From Evernia prunastri (taxonomy: Eukaryota > Ascomycota > Lecanoromycetes > Lecanorales > Parmeliaceae), in NCBI GenBank assembly GCA_003184365.1, contig NKYR01000001.1, positions 186,001-250,000 of the forward strand: DNA of 64,000 nucleotides. Reading direction: 5' to 3'. The position numbers and the translations under genes are program-made. Below are positions 32,386 through 40,663 of the stretch, in pieces. The notes beneath the pieces are model-generated. The model ran no database searches and had not been told where the DNA came from. It saw only the letters and a list, made by a program, of their open reading frames with translations. The stretch's first letter is position 1, and every line of letters begins with the position of its first letter.

Positions 32386-32393
32386 TATATAAG
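32386..32393 (+). promoter_or_regulatory. TATA box of family gene F
   Basis: TATATAAG followed by GTCAGCTTTTCTCC lies about 285 bp before the gene F ATG. A likely 5' leader intron (GTAAGT at 32610 to CTACAG at 32660) lies between the TATA box and the start codon. Confidence 0.6.
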
Positions 32394-32676
32394 GTCAGCT
32401 TTTCTCCTTGTTTTTTGACTTTCACAATGAGTAAACCTTTCCTCTTTTCTCAATTCTCACCTTGTCCCCGATCGGACAATCGCAATACACCACCAAAGAA
32501 ACATCATCAGCAACACAATCAAGTTGCTTTGCATCCTGTCCCTGGCCGGACGCTCACATAATCAAACACATCACCAAAGAAATCCTCAAGAGACCCCCAA
32601 CCCCTCGATGTAAGTAGCCGACCGCCCAAATGCATCCATCACTAATACCCAACCCTACAGCACCCCAAGGATCATC

Positions 32677-33251
32677 ATGTCGGCTCCCGCACGTATCATG
32701 ATCATCGTCTTGCGTAAAGATGGAGACGAACACGGCGCGCAGAATACCTTGAAGATACGTCTAGCAGGAGGTATTTTCCACACACGGATCAAGCAATCGT
32801 CTCCGTACCCCCAGCTTCGACAGCTGCCTCACATTCCACCCACGACAACAATGAGCACGTCGATCACTCACACGTGCGCGTACATCAATGGGATGCTGCT
32901 GCCTGGGACAAACGTAAGAGGATCTCTACGGCCAACTACCACCTCTACGTTACGCCCCCAAAGGAAGGAGAAACCTTGCCTGACAACCCAGAACCTTCGG
33001 AAGAGGCGTCGGACGATGGGTTCCTCTTGAAGTTGAACGATACTCCGGGCCCGTCTGGGGCAGCCGCTTATAAGAGCATCAAGCCTGGTGATACGGAGGC
33101 TGAAGTTTCTCGGTTTGTGAACGAGTATACGAATGAGTGGGCGACTGACATCGATCGGGCGACTGGCGAGTTGAGGAAAGCGACGGATGAGCTCAACTCA
33201 CGCATGGGTTTGCAGGACTTCGGAGAGAGCTTGCGCGAAAGCTTTGAGTAA
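32677..33251 (+). CDS. Tandem-family gene F (short, diverged copy)
   Basis: Two exons, 32677-32770 and 32815-33251, are joined in phase 1 by a 44-nt intron (GTATTT...CCAG) to give 176 residues starting MSAPARIMIIVLRKDGDEHG. The splice links two frames that are meaningless alone. After it come HSHVRVHQWDAAAWDKRKR, STANYHLYVTPPKEG, DDGFLLKLNDTPGPSG and AAYKS, matching the family pattern in shortened form. The QPx(I/V) start of the motif and the GDAF aspartate region are degraded. The C-terminus is a long charged helix (EVSRFVNEYTNEWATDIDRA...). It could be a functional short variant or a copy in decay; the frame is intact once spliced. Confidence 0.65.
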
Positions 33252-33363
33252 TGGACGCTTTGAACCCCCCTTGGCTTTATCAAGCTCCATCATGAATGAT
33301 GCTGTCCTTAGCGTTGAGTCCATGGCGTGCGTGCTTTGGAGGAATGTCGGGATATTATGCGCG

Positions 33364-33395
33364 ACACTGTCCTTGCTGTTGATCTTAGCATAGCA
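33364..33395 (+). repeat. Shared 3' element, first copy after gene F
   Basis: ACACTGTCCTTGCTGTTG, then ATCTTAGCATAGC, a diverged copy about 115 bp after the gene F stop. Confidence 0.6.
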
Positions 33396-33416
33396 TTGGG
33401 AAGTCGTCTGAAATAG

Positions 33417-33450
33417 TCCTGTCCTTACTGTTATACCAAGCATGCATTAT
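33417..33450 (+). repeat. Shared 3' element, second copy after gene F
   Basis: TCCTGTCCTTACTGTTATA, then CCAAGCATGCATTATT, about 53 bp after the previous copy. This shows the roughly 50-bp spacing later seen in the array after gene G. Confidence 0.7.
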
Positions 33451-33716
33451 TCACACAGAATTCACTTGCAACAAGAGCCTGAAATCATTAGCCAACTTGA
33501 ATATCCTCGTTGTAGATCTCACTTCCGTTAGCACGTGCCTGGAATCTAGTGGTGAAATATTTAGCTAAAATATATGTTTGAAGATGCATCTCTTGTAGTG
33601 CTTAGGTCTCGTCTTGTGGGAGGTGTTCGAGCGCTTCCTCTCTGGCTTTTCTCTCACCTTCTCTTCCCAATTTCTCATTTTCTCTCTTACACTGTTTAAT
33701 ATGAATCACACTTTGA

Positions 33717-33723
33717 ATATAAG
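33717..33723 (+). promoter_or_regulatory. TATA-like element of family gene G
   Basis: ATATAAG followed by AGCAACCCTTCTCC lies about 223 bp before the gene G ATG. A likely 5' leader intron (GTAAGA near 33873 to TTTTAG near 33925) ends about 20 bp before the start codon. Confidence 0.5.
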
Positions 33724-33945
33724 AGCAACCCTTCTCCTTCTTCCTTCACTTTAACAACAGACAAACCTATCTACATCTTCACTTCTTGTAATCCCTGGTC
33801 GCATAATCGCAAGCCAGCTTCACCAAAGATAAAGCATCAAACACACACTCAAAGCCATATCAGCCAGACCAATGTAAGAGATCCACCTCTCTCAAATATC
33901 CCCCGCTTAACGTTGAGATTTTAGCGACAAAGTCTCGATCCAAAC

Positions 33946-34605
33946 ATGGCGGCACCCCCAAATGTAGAGGCTGTGATAGTTACCAGTACAAGCCAAGACC
34001 TGTGTGTTCGAAGCATCGAGATGGTCACGGAGCCAAGATTCATCGCACCCACTGCCCCCAGCGTCCCTGCTTTGAAAAAAGCAGAAGATTTCTATGGGGA
34101 TGACGCAAAGGAATTCTTACGCGCAGAGGCATGGTTCCGCACTCATGTCCTGTTCTTCAACTGGTTTTACGAGAAGCTTGAGGTGCGCGCTCAGCCAAGA
34201 ACTCAACCCAAACGCCCAGAGCATTGGACTGAAGAGGCCTGGAACAAACGCATAGTGGTCGGTGACATTGATTATCATATGTTTGTCGCATTGGAAAAAG
34301 AGAAACCCAAATCGAAGCTCGATCCGAATTCTGGCGACAAATCCTTTCCGCAGAATGCTCCGTTCATTCTGAAGGTCTCCATCGACAAGGATTCCAACGG
34401 TCCGTGGTTCTACGCCACTGAATTTAATCCAAATTCCGAGAGCGATAGATATTACCTTGACCTCTTCATACAGAAGCTCAGCTTTGACGGGAATTGGCTG
34501 TCCAACTTTATCGTGAGCAGGACTCGGGTGGGACTTGTAGACAAGATGGGTTGGGCACTTTCTAGGCTGTCAAGTATGATTCATTCGCGGAGTCATCGTA
34601 CATGA
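33946..34605 (+). CDS. Tandem-family gene G (unrecognised domain)
   Basis: Intronless 219-residue frame starting MAAPPNVEAVIVTSTSQD. The domain covers about residues 85-165: QPKRPEHWTEEAWNKRIVVG, DYHMFVALEKEK, APFILKVSIDKDSNGPWFYATE, closest to the second domain of gene E. The N-terminal QP[DN][IV]xxLPD block is replaced. The last codons (after about 34583, SRSHRT then TGA) lie inside a copy of the repeat that forms the downstream array, so the present C-terminus was probably created by that repeat. The function is unknown. Confidence 0.7.
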   Translation: MAAPPNVEAVIVTSTSQDLCVRSIEMVTEPRFIAPTAPSVPALKKAEDFYGDDAKEFLRAEAWFRTHVLFFNWFYEKLEVRAQPRTQPKRPEHWTEEAWNKRIVVGDIDYHMFVALEKEKPKSKLDPNSGDKSFPQNAPFILKVSIDKDSNGPWFYATEFNPNSESDRYYLDLFIQKLSFDGNWLSNFIVSRTRVGLVDKMGWALSRLSSMIHSRSHRT

Positions 34606-34960
34606 TACTGTCTTTCCTGTTGAGCTTGGCATGCATGCTTCGGGTTATATCTGGACATTACAGACGACACTGTCATTACTATTGGGTTTAGCATGTCAAT
34701 TTTGCGGAATCCTGTTGGTTGAAGCATGCGCATCTGGCTGGATATCGGGCACAATACTGTCGTTACTGGGCTAAGCATTCCATCTGGCGGAGTGATCCCA
34801 CACATCACTGTCTTTACTGTTTGGAAGCGTGTCTATCTTGCGGAGTCCTCAACACCCCACTGTCCTTACTGTTAGCTATAGCATGCAGACTCATGGTACA
34901 TGATACTGTCCTCACCATCCTTACTGTCTCTACTGTTTGATAAAACATACCTCTTTGGCG
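34583..34960 (+). repeat. Degenerate tandem array of the shared 3' element
   Basis: At least six copies start with ACTGTC at 34607, 34669, 34756, 34807, 34859 and 34905, plus a partial copy near 34711 (CTGTTGGTTGAAGCATGC). Spacing is mostly 46-62 bp. The spacer also repeats (TTGCGGAGT, GGCGGAGTGATCC, TTGCGGAGTCCTC), so the unit is about 50 bp. The 3' elements after genes C to F are single or double copies of the same core. The element is not a CRISPR: the copies are degenerate, and the spacers are related to each other rather than unique. Confidence 0.75.
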
Positions 34961-35952
34961 GGCTATCATACAAACTCTCAGACGACACCTGTTCATCCAT
35001 ATTCGGGAGTCTGCCCCACTTGGCAGTCTGTGCAAGCCTCAGATGCGCACGATCCGTGGAGACTTGCTCTGGTATTAGACTGTAGTCGAATTGTGCACGT
35101 GCTGGCCCCGAGGAGGACGGGCGTTGATGCTCATCGTGATGGCGCGCAGTTGTGCGCACGGGAAGTCAGAGAGGGTGGTGGAAGAGTTGCCAGAAATTGC
35201 GGAATGGATTGGGGATGAGGTTTCTTAGAGAAAAGCCTCTTCAGCACCTATACTCCATCCTTTTCATCCGCAAATGAATTCGCAAAGGGCGTCAGTGTAC
35301 CCAGCGGTTTTCAACTCGGGAGGGTTGGTTCTTTCAGGCAGGATTTGCTGTTGTACGGACGTCGTCGATTGAAGAAAGAGAGGAAGAAGGGAGATAGAGC
35401 CAATGCAGCCAACAGCCACCTTCCCGTAGAGACAGTCAGCCCATGCATCTGAAATCGTAGCATGATAGTAAAACGGGTTTATATTATCCCCATTCCCTTT
35501 CCTCCTTCCCCCCTTCCTCCATCTACCCCTTTTCCGAAGGAAGTCCCTCCAACCCAACACCCTCTTCCCACCATCCGCCTGCTCTCATTCCACATAGCAC
35601 GACCCACTTGTTCGAACCCTACCTAAATCTGCAGGGATGTGCATGCTCCATAAAGTAGCCATACCTGCCAACACTTCCAATGTGTAGAAACAAACTTCAC
35701 ATCTGCACCCTGGGCCCTGCTCGGTACGTGGAAAGATATTATTCATACTTCCCTTGAAGGCTACTGTGTTAAGGAATTATTGTGCTACTTTACAATGACC
35801 ATTTTCTCATTTCTCGTTCCTTGGCGATAAGAAGCATGGCGACATCTATAGCTGGAAGAGCCTTTGCTCGGTAGCTCGAAATCCTGCTCTGCTCATGGTA
35901 TTTGCAAGCTGTATATGCATACTCACTGCCAAAACATCCTATCAATGACCAC
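34961..35952. other. Intergenic region
   Basis: About 1 kb between the repeat array and the 3' end of the glutathione transferase gene. Only short frames without recognisable content are present. Confidence 0.4.
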
Positions 35953-36859
35953 TCATGGCAGGCCTCGTCCCTCGTTGACCGCATTTGCGACCTGGCTGGT
36001 ATTTGGCCGATTCTCTACAACCAATTATTGGAATCCATACCATATTAGTGCAAACCACAAAGACACTCACCGGCATATCGCTCATAGCTATCCATGTATA
36101 GCTCATCGGTACTGGTCGTTGCTTTGACACCCTCATTCTCCTCAATGGCTTTTACCCAGCTTGCCCAACGACTACCCGCTTCCGGTTGAGGCCAGCCGCG
36201 GTAAGGTGTCAGTACCTTTTTCAACCTGATGATCCAAGGCGCGAATTGGATGTCAACGAAGGAAATGTGAGGGCCGAAGAAAAAAGGACCGGACGGATCT
36301 GCGGCCTCGACGATCTTCTGAATCCCATCCGTGAGCTGCTGTGCTTGTTCGACTTGCTGATCACTCTCTTGAGATTGCAGTAAGCCGTAGAAGTGTGGCA
36401 GAATGTTGCGATTGATGTGATCAGACCAAAGACGGCAATAGGCTCGATCTTTTGCATTGGTTGGTAACAGCGGAGCTCCTTCATTGAGATCTTCAAGGTA
36501 CTCCATCAAGACAGAGCTTTCATAGCAGCCCCAGTCGTTGCCGTGTTGAAGGGCCGGAATTAGTCCGCGAGGATTAATCCGCATCAGCTCTTCTGGCTTC
36601 TTGTATGGATCGACCTCGATATATTGATAATTTAGGCTTTTAACCTCCAGTGAGATCCACACTCGTTGTACGAAAGGACTGAATTGAAAAGTCAGTGGTA
36701 GTTCAGCATACCGGACGCGAAAGCATCGAAGATTCACCAGAAGCAGCTGCCGTATAGCTTGAGTTCATGGTCCTTTGCGTGCTTTTTCACCGTATTCAGA
36801 GCGAGTCCAGTAGCTTTCTTGTGGTACGATTTCTTCTCCGAATTAGCGTTGTCAGACAT
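35953..36859 (-). CDS. Omega-type glutathione S-transferase
   Basis: Three exons (36859-36738, 36678-36071, 36014-35953) give 263 residues from MSDNANSEKK. The N-terminal thioredoxin-like half holds CFCPFVQRVW, the omega-class active-site Cys-Pro-Phe. The catalytic Cys codon is split by the 59-nt first intron (TG|T). NPRGLIPAL and the ESSVLMEYLED substrate-binding block follow, then the helical C-terminal half (FVDIQFAPWIIRLK). The third exon supplies ENRPNTSQVANAVNEGRGLP, typical of fungal members. Such enzymes reduce dehydroascorbate or glutathionyl ketones and conjugates (family knowledge). Upstream in-frame ATGs at 36949 and 36982 would add a basic, Ser-rich leader (MILSTSLISRLSALHRVPHR) that looks like a mitochondrial targeting peptide, so dual localisation is possible. 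Confidence 0.88.
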
Positions 36860-37030
36860 GGTTCGAACAGCATGTGTTGATGTGTAGACACGATGTGGGA
36901 CACGATGAAGAGCAGAGAGTCTGGATATCAAAGAAGTGCTTAAGATCATTGAAGAGGATTGGTGGTGGAGATTTGGATGCAATTCACATGGTTCTTTGAC
37001 TTTGATGACGTGTAGCCGACCTCGGATCGC

Positions 37031-38310
37031 TCATGCAGAAGCTTGGCGCGGTGTCATGCCGCCTTGAGGTCTCGCTTCCTGTCTTGAAAAAAGAAACTGA
37101 GATGGAAAATTGGCTTGCTCACCATAGACTTCCGTCTCTCCTTTTCTTCCTTCAAAAAATGTCGATGTAGGCTACTTTTTTTGACTTTATCACTCTCCTC
37201 GATGGTGTGTTTGTGAGCTCCAGCTGTCCCATCACCTTTGCCATTGGCTCCGTTTCCGTTGACCCGTTGTATGGTATAGTATCTTGCACCATCATTGCCA
37301 GGTTCCGGAAGGGTTGGGTGGTGCCCGCTGTTTGGGCTTTGTGTGGTCGAAAGTGCTCGTCCAGGAGCGAAAAGATTGTCATTTGCGGGTGTTTCAACTG
37401 GAAAATCCGTACCCATCAAGGTCCTCGCCCCGGGAAAGTACTCCGTAATCTTGATTTTGACATCGCATAGATCGCGTTCTCTGGCTTGCCGCTTCCTCTT
37501 CTTCTTATTGGGGTCATCTGATTTTGCCGTCCCCGGTGGTCGCCCTTTGAGTCTGCAATCCCAGTAGTGAGAGACGAAAGGCTTGCGCTTATAGCGTTGG
37601 GTAGAGCGATGGGAGTAGATATTGTCCACGTGTGGGAAGTAGGTTTGGAATCTGGCCATAAAGTCAGTCACATTGACGGCCATTGGCCCCTCTGATTCCT
37701 ACTGATCCTCAGTCAAAGTGATGGTCTCGTCAACGTCAAACAGCCTTCTTCGCCACTGGTCCAAATTTGGAGGGTTTGGTATCATTTTCATATTGCTAAA
37801 GTGCCCCTCGTTCGTTCCGCCATCTGCGACGGGGGCTGGCCGCAGATCCAATTCATTTTGTAGACGCCCCAGCTGCTCATCATGATTCAGATGCGGATGT
37901 AAAAGATGGGATTGTGGATGCGGGGGTGGTGTCAGGACACCGAATTGGCCTCGACCGACGTCGGTACTCTGCTGGCGACGCGTTCGAGTGAGGATACCAA
38001 ACACGCCTCCGTTGGACGGGTCGAATACATTGTTTGAGGGCGGAGAGGATACTGGCGGGTTGGAACGAATCTCCTGGAAGCGAGATTGATGATGTCTCGG
38101 ACCATCGAATGGGCTAGATTCAAAGGCGTTTGCCCTTTGGGGGTGCTGTAGTTGAGGCTCGTTTGCTAATTGGGGATCGAATTGGAAGTCATCTAGCGCA
38201 ATGTCTTGCTGTGAGGCGAGGTTGGAGTGTGGAGGGTAAGGCGACGAATGGAATATGGACCCATCATGAAGCTGTCGACTGGGGAAGTGATTGGGAATAG
38301 AGGCTTCCAT
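37031..38310 (-). CDS. Conserved basic protein of unknown function
   Basis: Three exons (38310-37703, 37651-37123, 37078-37031) give 394 residues. The N-terminal half is disordered and Pro/His/Gln-rich. The conserved part begins at LDQWRRRLFDVDETITLTEDQ and continues over a 51-nt intron (GTAGGA...CCAG, branch GACTGAC) into FQTYFPHVDNIYSHRSTQRY, KRKPFVSHYWDCRLKGRPPG, KSDDPNKKKRKRQARERDLC and DVKIKITEYFPG. The Cys, His and basic residues in this block could bind nucleic acid or metal, but I do not recognise a named domain. The TAG that appears between the two large frames is inside the first intron. The last intron (GTGAGC...ACAG) replaces a hydrophobic read-through ending. A nuclear role is an inference from the basic cluster. 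Confidence 0.72.
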
Positions 38311-39042
38311 GGTCAGGACAATTGTCCCCTACCTTATTGAATCTGTAAAGGCGGCGACGTATTAGCTGTTCTCTGCATGCGTATTGGCCGAGGTCAATTG
38401 ATGCACGCCAGTCCCGAAGAAATTTAGTCAGACCGGAACACCGGGACGCCCGGCGGAGTGGTATGTGCGTGATCCCCCTGCATACCATCAAAAAACCGTT
38501 TTCGATTCAGGTACTCCTTTCTTTGCGGCTCAAGTGGTCATCATAATATAGATTTAGTGCTTCTGTCCAAACGATAGCATCATTCGCCTGTGGCCTATAA
38601 CGCTGTGGCCTATAACGTTGTGCAAATTTCAGATCATGCCTACATTTAAGTCTAAAAAGTGCTGGCATTGTGCTCCCGAACCATGCTATGATTACTGATA
38701 GCATTCTTACCGCACCAGTTGCATACTGATTATGAAGCTATTCACATATGTCCGAAGCACATATGTCAGGAATATTGCGGGTCACCTCTTCAATTGCGTG
38801 CTTTGGGCTCATTCTCGCACGATCAATCGCGCCTTATCAGCGCTGGATGGCGTACGGTTCCGACTGCAGAATATGGTCGTTTTAATTTGGTCAATTAGGA
38901 AAAAGTATCCTTGCAAGACAACGAGCGTCTCCGCACCGTTCCTTTCAGATGTGTCTCTCTTGTTCTCCTACTTTGCTTGTTTCTGATTCCTTGCTCTGAA
39001 TAGTTCAGCACTTGTGTCTGTTCGTTACCGTTACCTTAGAAG
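38311..39042. other. Intergenic region between divergent genes
   Basis: Promoter region of the unknown basic protein gene (minus) and of the UPF0643 gene (plus). It includes a perfect 15-bp tandem duplication at 38588-38617. No gene is supported. Confidence 0.4.
38588..38617. repeat. 15-bp perfect tandem duplication
   Basis: Two adjacent copies of CTGTGGCCTATAACG in the divergent promoter region. Confidence 0.85.
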
Positions 39043-39778
39043 ATGTTGGAAGTAGCAGTGTACTCTCCTTCAAAGCCGTTGGCAATCGGGAAACACCCTT
39101 TTCCAGAATCTCCTTCAGACCTCCAAGACCCTGCATTACTAGCGAATGATCTCCACCAAGCCGATCTCGGAAGCCATCTCATTGTCTCTCCATACACTAC
39201 TTTACCGCATCTTCTTAACTTAAGAAGACTTGAAGAGTCACCAAGGCTGCTGGCCCAGGCACTGACGATCCTCCAATCCATCCGAGAAGACTACGCTACG
39301 GCCCCATATCACCAAACATTCAATTGGGATGCGGTGATAGATCGGCTGAAGTCATTTCTCGAGCTCTCGAAATACCAATGGAAGCGCCAGCATTTCTACA
39401 TAGTCGTCTTCAGATCCCAGGTTCCTCCAACTACTGACCGCACGCACCTCTATGGGCTCGACGAGAAGTCACATGTGGAGGCTACCAAAAGCGGTGGACT
39501 ATTGAAGTATTGGTTTGGAGTGCCCGACAAAGACGGGAGGAACCTGGCAACATGTAAGTGCCCTGCCTTCCCTAAAGGTAAGGAGGCGCCTCGAAGCTGA
39601 CACTGGGGTAGGCATATGGCGCGACTTCGCGGACGCTCGCCCCGCCAGTAACGGTCCAGGACACAAAGAGGCCATGAGGGCAACCATGAATCTGTACACA
39701 GAGTGGAAATTGGAGCGGCTGAGGTTCGAGATTGGCGATGGCGCCAAGGTCTGGAGTATTACGCCATGGGAAGATTGA
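39043..39778 (+). CDS. UPF0643 family protein
   Basis: Two exons (39043-39553 and 39612-39778) with a 58-nt intron (GTAAGT...GTAG, phase 1) give 225 residues. The C-terminal half contains the family hallmark GRNLATC joined to IWRDFADARPASNGPGHKEA and MRATMNLYTEWKLERLRFEI, as in the S. pombe UPF0643 protein (recognised from memory). The molecular function of the family is not established. No signal peptide or membrane span is seen. Unspliced, the first frame ends in a false Lys/Pro tail after the donor. Confidence 0.8.
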
Positions 39779-40663
39779 CCAGCGCCAAGCCTGAGTTTAC
39801 CTGCGCATGGTTGGATATGAAAGAGCGTTGCATAACGTGCGAAGATCCCCTAGACTCATGACATAGAACGCTTAGATGACCATAGAAGAACTTTAACTAG
39901 CGTGCGAAAAAAAGAACAAAAAGCAAAAGTCATCCATAAGACAAACCTGAGATCCAACAATTTCTGAAAGGAGACGGAAGTCAACTCCTTCTCGAATGCA
40001 AGAAGAAGTTCCGTTCTCCAAAGCACGAATTCTGCGAGATGCCCTCACAATTGGTACTGACACGAACTTCCTGGCTCATTGCACCCGAGATCATCCTTCA
40101 TCATCCACCATTACCTTACTTTCATCAATAATTTTCCAGTCCAACGCCTTGCAGGATGCACCAATTCTCCGCAACATTAGGTCCCACAAGACGATAAGGC
40201 AGGTCCCTTCCTTCCTTGCTTCCTTCCTTTCTTCGAAGGAAAAAACCACGTCCCGGAACATCTCCCACTACAATCAGGAACAGTGAGCTCCTCCCCGCTT
40301 GCCTCCCCTGTAAACCCCTAGCGCAAGGTCTTAGCCCACCAAATACCCTCTCCAAGTGGCATCTGCACCGGCAAGGATTCCGCGTTCACTGAGTAATTAC
40401 ATTGCCTGGCAATTCCACGTTTGACATGGGAGGCATGGTGCGCACGATGGTGCCAAAATTTCATTACGAAGCCCGCGAGCTGCCGTGTAAGACTAGAAGG
40501 GTAGTGTTTACATTCGCTTCTTTCTTAAGTGTTTGCTTCTAACCCAAAGCAATTCATTATGAAGGTCCAAAGACAATTCGACCAAAAAAGTAACGCAAGC
40601 ACCATGAGGTTCGGTTCTGGCTGTATGGATATCGGGATATGCTATCTCTTCTACCGCTCTTCT
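39779..40663. other. Intergenic region between convergent genes
   Basis: 3' flanks of the UPF0643 gene and of the Zn2Cys6 gene. It contains a CTTCC-rich microsatellite-like stretch near 40203-40240. No gene is supported. Confidence 0.4.

Noticed and set aside
34583..34960. CRISPR-like regular repeats
   Set aside because: The repeats are degenerate, the spacers resemble each other, and the genome is eukaryotic. It is a tandem array of the 3' element.
37699..37701. In-frame TAG between two large minus-strand frames, suggesting read-through or a pseudogene
   Set aside because: A 51-nt intron (37652-37702, GTAGGA...CCAG with branch GACTGAC) removes it and joins LTEDQ to FQTYFPHVDN in phase.
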